Positions 24,371 to 31,351 of a stretch of 34,818 nucleotides of DNA are shown piece by piece; positions within the stretch are counted from its first letter, which is position 1; every line of letters begins with the position of its first letter. A model generated the notes under the pieces. It saw nothing but the letters and a program-made list of their open reading frames with translations. It did not search any database and was not told the origin of the DNA. The translations under genes and the position numbers were made by a program. The DNA is taken from positions 76,643 to 111,460 of the forward strand of contig JABWCR010000006.1 of NCBI GenBank assembly GCA_013359125.1. The letters run 5' to 3'. Source of the stretch: Armatimonadota bacterium (GTDB lineage: Bacteria; Armatimonadota; Fimbriimonadia; Fimbriimonadales; GBS-DC).

Positions 24371-25117
24371 ATGGAAGGCGGACGCAGCTTGGCCGGCGAA
24401 CGCCGGTGGAACAGCGCCCAATTGGAAAGTGCGTTGACGGAGCTGAAAAGCGTTACGGCCGCGCGCGCCGTGTTGGGCGAGGATGGGAGCGTCAAAGAGA
24501 TCCATCTGGTCGTTGAGGCGGATCGCAATCCGAAACAGGTGGTCAGGGACGTGGAAACGACCCTGCAAGCCCAGTTTCGATTGGTTGTGGACCACCGCAA
24601 GATCAGCGTGGCTCAAAAAGACCTGGCCGAGAAGCCAGTAGACTTTCCAAGGCTGAGATGGGTTGACGTCGAAATTGCCCAAGTCAGCACGCGCGCCAAA
24701 GTAACCGTGATGGTGGAGCGAGCAGGAAAAGTGTACACCGGCACGGAACTGGGCGTGAAGTCGACGTCAAACGTTTATCGATTGGTCGCGACGGCCTGTC
24801 TTCGGGCAGTCGAAGCGGCGCATGGATTGCACGAGCGATTCGCGCTGGACGACTTGAACGCATCGGTCATGCTGGCCGGGCGGCCCGTAGTGGTCGCCAT
24901 GATCAGCGTGGTGGGCGATCAAGGCGAAGACGTGCTGATCGGCTCGGCCATAGTCAGGCAGGATCCGCAGCGCGCGGTGATCGCCGCCACGCTGGACGCG
25001 CTGAACAGACGGGTGCTCAACCTGCCCGCAGATTTGGCGCCCATCTTGGGCAACGACTTGATCGCGGTCGAAACAAGCGCCGGTCAACCGGCAAGCGTCG
25101 ACGGCAATCCATACTGA
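24371..25117 (+). CDS. Conserved hypothetical protein with two similar domains
   Basis: The function is unknown to me. The 248-aa product has an N-terminal region (about 20-90) with an EIHLVVEADRNPKQVVRDVE segment and then DHRKISVAQ, a pattern I recall from unannotated actinobacterial and clostridial proteins. Two later segments (about 107-165 and 180-230) share a strand-strand-helix pattern, each ending in a long helix (LVATACLRAVEAA, VIAATLDALNRRV); they loosely resemble the LeuA regulatory domain. No signal peptide or membrane segment is seen. The start could be 24359 or 24365, but those ATGs lie at or before the expected transcription start. It heads a possible operon with the small peptide and the HD-GYP genes. 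Confidence 0.75.
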   Translation: MEGGRSLAGERRWNSAQLESALTELKSVTAARAVLGEDGSVKEIHLVVEADRNPKQVVRDVETTLQAQFRLVVDHRKISVAQKDLAEKPVDFPRLRWVDVEIAQVSTRAKVTVMVERAGKVYTGTELGVKSTSNVYRLVATACLRAVEAAHGLHERFALDDLNASVMLAGRPVVVAMISVVGDQGEDVLIGSAIVRQDPQRAVIAATLDALNRRVLNLPADLAPILGNDLIAVETSAGQPASVDGNPY

Positions 25118-25156
25118 GCGGAATGGATCCCCAAGAAGGGACAAGGAGCGACAATA

Positions 25157-25414
25157 GGGACGACGGTCAACGAACGCTGAGCGAAGCGAACCCCTTGAGC
25201 GGAGAGATGCTATCTCATTCAATGGAGGGGTCAAGCTATGAAGCGATGGTTCACCGTCATGGCGGCCATGGTAACGCTCGTCTCGATGGCAGGGGCGAAA
25301 CTCGTTCTCTATCCGCCGCCGGACAAAGCGCCGCCGAGCCAAGACTCTCGGCAATAGAAGGTCGTTGAGACGTTAGGCGACTAAATCGTATAGGCGCGTT
25401 CGGGCCGTCGTCCC
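25157..25414. repeat. 10-bp inverted repeats flanking the small peptide gene
   Basis: GGGACGACGG at 25157-25166 and its perfect reverse complement CCGTCGTCCC at 25405-25414 bracket the 39-aa gene. They may be chance matches, or regulatory sites for the peptide gene and the HD-GYP gene. Confidence 0.3.
25238..25357 (+). CDS. 39-aa secreted or membrane peptide
   Basis: This short gene has a clear ribosome site (GGAGGGG, 7 nt before the ATG). The product starts MKRWFTVMAAMVTLVSMAG, a basic start plus a hydrophobic stretch, and ends in a hydrophilic proline-rich tail (YPPPDKAPPSQDSRQ). It looks like a small exported or single-pass membrane peptide. It lies 120 nt after the conserved hypothetical gene and 84 nt before the HD-GYP gene. 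A signalling or regulatory role toward the HD-GYP protein is only a guess from position. Confidence 0.6.
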   Translation: MKRWFTVMAAMVTLVSMAGAKLVLYPPPDKAPPSQDSRQ

Positions 25415-25441
25415 TGAGTCGCACGGATCTGGCCAATCCGG

Positions 25442-26737
25442 ATGAAGAAAGTCCGAATCAACGTCGACGAAACGTTCTTTTGGCTGGTGTCGGTTGCCGG
25501 CCTCCTCATTCTGTATCGCGTCTCGACTTCTCTGCCCGACTCCTCGGCATACTGGGCTATAGCCGGTTTCGCCCTTTTTGCCTTTGTCGCTGAGTTCTTT
25601 CTCATCCGGCTGCCCGTCGGTCGAGCCTATGCGTCCTCGTTATGGATCAGCGTCAGCACGCCCCTGGTCTGTACGGCCGCGGCGCTCTATGGGATGGCGG
25701 CGGGGATCTACGTCGATGCCTTTACAACGGTCATCGCAGGTTTGCTGAACACCTGGCTCAAGCAGACCAAGCCCCGCTGGGTGCTGTTCAACGTCGGTCA
25801 AAGCGTGCTAAGCGCCAGCGCCTGCGGATTGGCGTTTTCTGCGATACAGCCACAACGGTTTTCGTTCGATTTGATCTCCGTCGCGGCGCTGATCGCCGCG
25901 CTTGCCAGCTATGTCGCGGTCAACGTTAGCCTCGTTAGCATCATGATGTCGCTGATGCATCGGTTGCCGCTGAGATGGCTGCGCGAAAAGATTGGGCCAT
26001 CAATCTTGACGCAAGCTGTCGCGATGCTGCCGCTTGCGTTGCTTGTGGCCGCTGCGACACTGTTCTATGGCGCGTTTGGGCTGTTCGCCATCTTGGCGCC
26101 GTACTTTGCAGTTCGACACGCGCTATTGGCTTTCGATCGGCAGTTTGCCGTTCATCGGCAGACCATTCGAAGCCTTGGCTTAATCATCCAACGAGCCCAC
26201 CCCTATACCAGCGGCCATCTTCAGCGAGCAGCTGAACTGGGCCGCGCCACTGCCGAGCGACTGGGGATGCCGCCGCATCGGTCGGAACTGGTCTACGATG
26301 CGGCTCTCTTGCACGACTTGGGCAAAATCGTACTGGATGAGAGAGTCCTGAACAAACCCGGCAAACTGACCGAGGAGGAATTTCGTCAAGTGCAGAAACA
26401 TCCCTCCTTGGGCGCCGAGATCTTGCGCGAAGCGCCCTTCCTCGATACGATCGTGCCTTGGGTGCTCTATCATCACGAGCGGCCGGACGGAAGGGGCTAT
26501 CCTGCTGGTTTGAAAGGGGACGAGATTCCGATAGAGGCAAGCATCATCAGCGTGGTCGATGCCTTTGACGCGATGGTAGGCGGCGAAACTCCCGACGAAC
26601 GACGCACCTACCGTCAGCCCCGTTCTATGGACGATGCCTTGGCCGAACTGCGCCGATGCTCGGGCGCCCAATTCAACGAGGACGTCGTCGATGTCTTTGA
26701 AAAGGTGGTGAGAGAGTCTTCAACAGCCTCTGGATAG
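25442..26737 (+). CDS. Membrane-bound HD-GYP cyclic-di-GMP phosphodiesterase
   Basis: The 431-aa product has about seven membrane segments (13-230), which may form an MASE-type sensor, then a HD-GYP domain (about 240-425). The conserved residues are present: H259 in TSGHL, HD at 291-292 in LLHDLGKI, HH at 344-345, DGRGYP (349-354) and D373 in VVDAFDAM. It should therefore be an active phosphodiesterase that degrades c-di-GMP (or a related dinucleotide) in response to a membrane signal. The start has no strong ribosome site. A second, degraded HD protein follows 17 nt downstream. Confidence 0.92.
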   Translation: MKKVRINVDETFFWLVSVAGLLILYRVSTSLPDSSAYWAIAGFALFAFVAEFFLIRLPVGRAYASSLWISVSTPLVCTAAALYGMAAGIYVDAFTTVIAGLLNTWLKQTKPRWVLFNVGQSVLSASACGLAFSAIQPQRFSFDLISVAALIAALASYVAVNVSLVSIMMSLMHRLPLRWLREKIGPSILTQAVAMLPLALLVAAATLFYGAFGLFAILAPYFAVRHALLAFDRQFAVHRQTIRSLGLIIQRAHPYTSGHLQRAAELGRATAERLGMPPHRSELVYDAALLHDLGKIVLDERVLNKPGKLTEEEFRQVQKHPSLGAEILREAPFLDTIVPWVLYHHERPDGRGYPAGLKGDEIPIEASIISVVDAFDAMVGGETPDERRTYRQPRSMDDALAELRRCSGAQFNEDVVDVFEKVVRESSTASG

Positions 26738-26754
26738 TCGGCGGAGCGGCCTTC

Positions 26755-27369
26755 TTGAGCGTTGCGGCGCTGTTCTATTACGCCTACGCCTACCTGCCGC
26801 GCCAGATGTACAAATGGCAGCGGCGCAGCCTCCAGGCGTTTGCCAGAGCCATGGAGCTTCGTTCCGGCGGACGATTTGGCGATTCGAAAAAGATCGCTCG
26901 CATGGCTGTAGAAGTGGCCGAAGCGCTCCGGCTGTCGCCCAAGCGAAGGCGACAGCTGGAACTGGCCGTTTACCTGCGCGACATCGGCATGGCCGCTGTG
27001 CCGTACTTTATACTAAACGCCGAGCGACCGCTCTCGACTATGGAGCAACTCACTTTGGACCGCCATGTGGAGATCGGCGCATCGATGGTCGAGCAGATTC
27101 CGAACCTCCAGAGCCTGAAGAGGCTGGTGTTGCTGCATCACGCGCGATACGACCGACATCCCAAGATCATGCTCGAAGCGCATATCCTTTCGGCCCTCAG
27201 TAGCTTCTTCGAGATCGCCTGGTCGCACGGACTGGATCGGGCCGTGTTGGCGCTCAAACAGGGCGCAGGGACCCTCTACCATCCGCGCGTGGCGGCCGCA
27301 ATCATCGACCATCTTCCGACGGCAGGCGGCGCTGCGATCGATGCGACTGGAAACGTTCAAGCCTCTTAA
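26755..27369 (+). CDS. Degenerate HD-GYP-like membrane-anchored protein
   Basis: The 204-aa product has a short N-terminal hydrophobic segment (1-15) and a single HD-type domain that aligns with the HD-GYP gene before it. The key HD pair is changed to R75-D76 in VYLRDIGMA, the GYP motif is missing after HHARYDR (128-134), and the later VVDAFDAM aspartate is replaced in LSALSSFFEIA. It therefore probably does not hydrolyse c-di-GMP but may bind it or regulate its partner. The start is TTG at 26755, chosen because GGAG lies 8 nt before it and no ATG exists in the open frame after TGA 26698-26700. Its stop interlocks with that of hpf on the other strand. Confidence 0.78.
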   Translation: MSVAALFYYAYAYLPRQMYKWQRRSLQAFARAMELRSGGRFGDSKKIARMAVEVAEALRLSPKRRRQLELAVYLRDIGMAAVPYFILNAERPLSTMEQLTLDRHVEIGASMVEQIPNLQSLKRLVLLHHARYDRHPKIMLEAHILSALSSFFEIAWSHGLDRAVLALKQGAGTLYHPRVAAAIIDHLPTAGGAAIDATGNVQAS

Positions 27370-27962
27370 GGCTCGATCTCGTACATGGCATAGTGCCCAT
27401 CGTTGCGACGATAAATAACGCAAGTGTCCCCAGACTCTTCTTGACTGAACACCAGAAAACCCTGTGCGGAAAGCTCCATCTGTAAGATCGCTTCGTCGAT
27501 CGTCATTGGCTTCAGATTCAATCGTCGCACCTCGACCAATTCTGCCGAGCCGTCTGCCATCTCCGTCTCTTCAACATGAACGGCCGAGAGAAGTTCCTCT
27601 CGCGTCTTTCGAGGCGCATTCTTGCGCATCCGATCCTTGTGGCGATTGAGCTGATGCTCCATTCGATCAAAGAGCTCATCGACCGCGCGCTTCTGCTCCG
27701 CGTGGGTTTGGCTGACGTGCAAGACGCGACCGTCCGCGTCCAAATTGACCGAAACCGTATGCTTGCCGCGAAGCTCCTCGTGAGTAACGCTGACCGAGAG
27801 AATGCGCGTAAAGAACTTGGTCAGCTTCTGGAGCCGCTTTTCGACGTGTCTCTTGAGACTTTCGGGAAACGAGGCGTGAGGGCTCCTATAGAGCGCCTCT
27901 ACCATATTAGGTTCCGGCTTGGGCTTATTCTTCTTTGGGGCTTTGTTCTTCGATTTGTCCAT
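27366..27962 (-). CDS. hpf: Long-form ribosome hibernation-promoting factor
   Basis: HPF binds the small subunit decoding site and dimerises ribosomes in stationary phase. The 198-aa product has a lysine-rich leader (1-18, KSKNKAPKKNKPKP), the S30AE domain (about 20-125, with the usual HVSQTHAEQKRAVDELFDRMEHQLNRHKDR helix region split across it), and the C-terminal dimerisation domain (about 140-198: RLNLKPMTIDEAI, LVFSQEES, VIYRRNDGHY). This two-domain form is the long HPF that makes 100S ribosomes alone. GGAGG is 7 nt before the ATG. It lies 3 nt after ispDF in the same operon. Confidence 0.94.
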   Translation of the reverse strand: MDKSKNKAPKKNKPKPEPNMVEALYRSPHASFPESLKRHVEKRLQKLTKFFTRILSVSVTHEELRGKHTVSVNLDADGRVLHVSQTHAEQKRAVDELFDRMEHQLNRHKDRMRKNAPRKTREELLSAVHVEETEMADGSAELVEVRRLNLKPMTIDEAILQMELSAQGFLVFSQEESGDTCVIYRRNDGHYAMYEIEP

Positions 27963-27965
27963 TCT

Positions 27966-29105
27966 TTAACCTCCACAATCATCCAGCGGCGCCGCAATCA
28001 GGGCTGCTGCAAAACAAGCGATTCCCTCTTCTCTGCCAAGCGAGCCGACTCCTTCATGGGTGGTGGCTTTTAGGCCGATTTTTCGGTGCGATACGCCCAT
28101 CGCACTGGCAAGATTGGCCTTCATTTGTTCGGCGAAGGGCGCCATCTTGGGCGCCTGCGCGACGATAGTGGCATCGATGTTCAGGATACGGCATCCGCTC
28201 TCGGTCAGTTCCTTTGCGACGCTTGCCAATAAGCTCAGACTATTGGCGTCTTTCCACGTTGGGTCGGTGTTCGGAAACCGGCAACCAATGTCGGGCAGCC
28301 CTGCCGCGCCCAACAGCGCGTCCATAATCGCATGAGTCAGCGCGTCCGCGTCGGAATGGCCGGCAAGGCCCTTGTGCCAAGGAATCTCAACGCCGCCCAA
28401 GATAAGCCTTCGGCCCTCGGCGAACGCATGAATGTCGTACCCGTGGCCAACTCGCACTTCTGTAGGAACCAGCCGGTTCAACAGTTTCATATCCTCCGTT
28501 CTCGTAATTTTTACGTTGGTCGGTTCCCCCGGTACAAAGCGCAACGGATGGCCCGCGCGGCGCACTAACTCCGCATCGTCCGTGGCCTCTTCGCCCGTTG
28601 CATAAGCCTCGGCAAGCCATTCTCGTCTAAAAACCTGCGGCGTCTGGACGGCCCTTAATCCGGAGCGATCGACCGGTTCGCCAAGTTCGTTCTTGAGCGA
28701 ATCGACCACAGGCAGTGCAGGGATCGCGCTGCCATGTTCGCTGGCCGCCTCAAACAATTTTGTTAAGAGCGACTGCGATACCAGCGGCCTGGCCGCATCG
28801 TGCACCGCGATCAATGCCGCATCTCGGGGCGCGACGGCCAGTCCGAGTCGAGCCGATTCGGCCCTTGTCCTCCCGCCTTCGACGACCGTTGCGCGGTTGC
28901 CGATCTCTTTTCTATAATCAGCGATCCGATCGGGCGGGCAAACCACCGCAACGCCGGACACCATCGGATGTTTGGCGAACTGCTCGAAACTGAACTGCCA
29001 GACCTTGCGGCCGAGCAACGATTGCCAAAGCTTATCGCCGCTACCGAAGCGGGCGCCGCTTCCGGCCGCCAGTATAAGCGCGAAAACTTCCCTGGTTGAT
29101 ATCAT
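27966..29105 (-). CDS. ispDF: Bifunctional IspD/IspF isoprenoid enzyme
   Basis: This is a fusion of two non-consecutive steps of the MEP pathway: IspD (CDP-ME synthesis) and IspF (MEcPP synthesis). The N-terminal IspD half (about 1-220) shows LILAAGSGARFG, VHDAARPL and VQTPQVFR. The C-terminal IspF half (about 222-379) shows VGHGYDIHAF (metal ligands D and H), the GHSDADALTHAIMDALLGA region and DIGCRFPNTD. The ATG at 29105 has GGAGG just before it and the gene overlaps the end of the PIN/TRAM gene by 65 nt, longer than the usual few bases. hpf follows after 3 nt. Confidence 0.94.
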   Translation of the reverse strand: MISTREVFALILAAGSGARFGSGDKLWQSLLGRKVWQFSFEQFAKHPMVSGVAVVCPPDRIADYRKEIGNRATVVEGGRTRAESARLGLAVAPRDAALIAVHDAARPLVSQSLLTKLFEAASEHGSAIPALPVVDSLKNELGEPVDRSGLRAVQTPQVFRREWLAEAYATGEEATDDAELVRRAGHPLRFVPGEPTNVKITRTEDMKLLNRLVPTEVRVGHGYDIHAFAEGRRLILGGVEIPWHKGLAGHSDADALTHAIMDALLGAAGLPDIGCRFPNTDPTWKDANSLSLLASVAKELTESGCRILNIDATIVAQAPKMAPFAEQMKANLASAMGVSHRKIGLKATTHEGVGSLGREEGIACFAAALIAAPLDDCGG

Positions 29106-30165
29106 CCGCCTCCGGTTCGCCTTCCATCGGTTTGGCAAACACCATCTTGCCTTGCGAGGATTGCAGCACGCTGGTTACGGCCACTCGAATCGTCTCCGAG
29201 ATGTGCGGCTTGCCGCCTTCCACCACGACCATGGTGCCATCTTCCAAATAGGCGATGCCCTGGCCTTCCTCCTTGCCCTCTCGGATGATGGCCAGCACCA
29301 ACTCCTCGCCCGGCAACACATGGATCCGAACGGCCTCCGCCAGCTCGTTGATGTTCATCACGCGCACTTCTTGCAGCTCGGCCACTCGATTGAGGTTGAA
29401 GTCGTTGGTAACGATGTCGGCGTGCATCGCTTTGGCCAAGCGAACCAACCGAGCGTCCACCGCGTCGCCCATGTGCGGCGCCAGCCGGTCTTGATTCTTG
29501 ATCTCCAGCGTAAAGTCCTGCTGCAGCCGCTTCAGCACGTCCAATCCGCGCCGCCCTCTTGCCCGCTTGAGCGGATCGGTCGAGTCGGCTATGTGCTGCA
29601 GCTCGTCCAACACAAATCCCGGCACATATATCCGCCCCTCCAAGAAACCCGTGCGCATGATGTCGTAGATGCGTCCGTCGATAATGACGTTGGTGTCCAA
29701 GACTTTGGTGCCGCGAGACTTGCGCGACATCTGCGCTGTGATGGGCAGGTAGTCTTTCATGCTCATTAGGCTGACGCAACTGATGTAGACGATGACCACC
29801 AGCGCCACCAAGGTCAGCGCCCAGCCCAATTTAGGATTGAACGCCACAAAGAGCGGATTGAGCAAGAAGGTGATCAGCGCGCCAGCGATGACGCCCAATC
29901 CGATCGCCAACTTCTCGTCCGGCTCCGTTTCTTCCAGCCGATGCGCCAAGGCCGAGAGCGCCAAGTAGAGCAGATGGCCCAAGAAGATGCCCAACACCAT
30001 GCCCGCCGCAGCCATTCGCCACTTAGTGCCCGGGTCTACGCTAACCTTTTCGCCTGGCGCAGAAAGCGCCCCAAATAGGGTCTCAGAAACGCCAAATCCC
30101 AAGAAAGCGCCCAACATCGCCCCTAGGACGATGAACATCAGTTGCATGAATCGATGGATGGACAT
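29041..30165 (-). CDS. PIN and TRAM domain membrane protein (YacL family)
   Basis: The 374-aa product has four membrane helices (about 8-28, 50-72, 86-108, 115-134), a PIN nuclease domain starting VLDTNVIIDGRI (acidic D157, about 155-270; later acidic residues in VTNDFNLNRVAEL), and a C-terminal TRAM domain (about 280-345, GIAYLEDGTMVVVEGG). This is the YacL family, found beside ispD in many Gram-positive bacteria; the exact role is unknown but RNA cleavage is likely. I chose ATG 30165 because GGAGG lies 7 nt before it. The C-terminal tail is basic. Confidence 0.92.
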   Translation of the reverse strand: MSIHRFMQLMFIVLGAMLGAFLGFGVSETLFGALSAPGEKVSVDPGTKWRMAAAGMVLGIFLGHLLYLALSALAHRLEETEPDEKLAIGLGVIAGALITFLLNPLFVAFNPKLGWALTLVALVVIVYISCVSLMSMKDYLPITAQMSRKSRGTKVLDTNVIIDGRIYDIMRTGFLEGRIYVPGFVLDELQHIADSTDPLKRARGRRGLDVLKRLQQDFTLEIKNQDRLAPHMGDAVDARLVRLAKAMHADIVTNDFNLNRVAELQEVRVMNINELAEAVRIHVLPGEELVLAIIREGKEEGQGIAYLEDGTMVVVEGGKPHISETIRVAVTSVLQSSQGKMVFAKPMEGEPEADDINQGSFRAYTGGRKRRPLR

Positions 30166-30181
30166 AGCTCGGCCTCCACTC

Positions 30182-30187
30182 ATTATA
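30182..30187 (-). promoter_or_regulatory. -10 box (TATAAT) of the PIN/ispDF/hpf operon
   Basis: TATAAT on the minus strand lies 16 nt before the ATG at 30165. The expected start falls at the edge of the GGAGG, so the leader would be very short. Confidence 0.55.
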
Positions 30188-30229
30188 CGTCTTAGACGCG
30201 CATCGGCGCCTTCCTTTGCGCCGTTTAGG

Positions 30230-30235
30230 TATACT
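30230..30235 (+). promoter_or_regulatory. -10 box (TATACT) of the Gfo/Idh and MFS genes
   Basis: TATACT in the divergent gap, 39 nt before the TTG at 30275. The leader carries GGGAGGG. It is about 45 bp from the opposing TATAAT of the PIN operon. Confidence 0.5.
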
Positions 30236-30274
30236 TCGCCGACTATCACCACTCATTTTCGGGAGGGTCTTCCT

Positions 30275-31330
30275 TTGATCAACATCGGCATCATCGGCAG
30301 TGGGGGAATCGCGCAGGCGCAGCACATGCCAGCCTATGCGAGGCTGACGGACAAAGCGCAAATCGTAGCCGTGGCGGACGCTAACGAAGAAACTGCGAGA
30401 TCCGCGGCAGAAAAGTTCGGAGCCCAGCGCTGGTTCACCGATTACAGGGAACTCCTGGCGATGAGCGAGATCGATGCGGTCAGCGTCTGCACCCCCAACT
30501 TTATGCACATGGAGCCGACCATCGCCGCTCTCGAATCGGGCAAGCACGTGCTGTGCGAGAAGCCGCTGGCCCGCAACGCCGACGAGGCCCGAAAGATGGT
30601 CGAGGCCTCTAGAAGAAGCGGCAAAATCCTCCAAGTAGCGCTGCAGTGGCGATTCACCGGCGTGGCGCAGTTCCTGCATCGATATATCGGCGAGGGCAAT
30701 CTGGGCGACGTCTACTTTGCCCGAGCGCGAGCGTTACGACGAAGGGGCATCCCCGGCTGGGGCGTCTTTATCGACAAAGAGAAGCAGGGCGGAGGGCCGC
30801 TGATCGATATTGGTGTGCATATCTTGGATGCCACGCTCTGGCTGATGGGCTATCCCAAGCCGGTCAGCGTCTACGGCTCGGCCTACGCCAAATTTGGCCA
30901 TCGCCACGATGTGGTCGGGCTGATGGGCCAATGGGACGTAGAAAAGTTCTCGGTAGAAGATTACGCCGTCGGCCTGATCAAGTTCGACAACGGCGCGACG
31001 GTCTCGCTGGAATCAAGCTTCTGCGCCAACATCGCTCAGGACGAGTTCAACACCCTCCTATTGGGCGATAAAGGCGGCGCCTATGCCGATCCCTTCAACA
31101 ATCCGCCATGCCAGATTTTTACCGAGCAGAACAAGACGCTGTTCGACATGACGCCGCGACACCTGCCGGAAATTAACGCCTACCATGCGGAGGTGGAGGC
31201 GTTTGTGGATGCGATCCAAAATGGGAAGCCATCGCCCGTGCCGGGCGAACAAGGCTTGGCGCTCAACCTAATCTTGGACGGCATCTATCGGTCGGCCGAA
31301 ACCGGAAAAGAGGTCGAGATCGCGCTGTAA
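30275..31330 (+). CDS. Gfo/Idh/MocA family oxidoreductase
   Basis: The 351-aa product has the N-terminal Rossmann fold (GIIGSGGIAQAQH at about 4-16), the VCTPNFMH segment, the EKP lysine motif (HVLCEKPLARNADEA at about 89-103) and the C-terminal domain with GGGPLIDIGVHILD. It is an NAD(P)-dependent dehydrogenase of unknown sugar or cyclitol substrate. I chose the TTG at 30275 because GGGAGGG precedes it by 7 nt and the Rossmann strand starts right after. An MFS transporter follows 21 nt later, so the pair may import and oxidise the same compound. Confidence 0.92.
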   Translation: MINIGIIGSGGIAQAQHMPAYARLTDKAQIVAVADANEETARSAAEKFGAQRWFTDYRELLAMSEIDAVSVCTPNFMHMEPTIAALESGKHVLCEKPLARNADEARKMVEASRRSGKILQVALQWRFTGVAQFLHRYIGEGNLGDVYFARARALRRRGIPGWGVFIDKEKQGGGPLIDIGVHILDATLWLMGYPKPVSVYGSAYAKFGHRHDVVGLMGQWDVEKFSVEDYAVGLIKFDNGATVSLESSFCANIAQDEFNTLLLGDKGGAYADPFNNPPCQIFTEQNKTLFDMTPRHLPEINAYHAEVEAFVDAIQNGKPSPVPGEQGLALNLILDGIYRSAETGKEVEIAL

Positions 31331-31351
31331 GGCCCTTGGGTTGGCACAACG

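Noticed and set aside
24175-24516. 113-codon plus-strand frame across the comEA terminator
   Set aside because: It passes through the terminator hairpin and promoter and overlaps the better supported gene at 24371.
25123-25368. 81-codon frame over the small peptide region
   Set aside because: It has no good ribosome site and a composition like a shadow frame; the 39-codon frame at 25238 has a strong ribosome site and a signal-like start.
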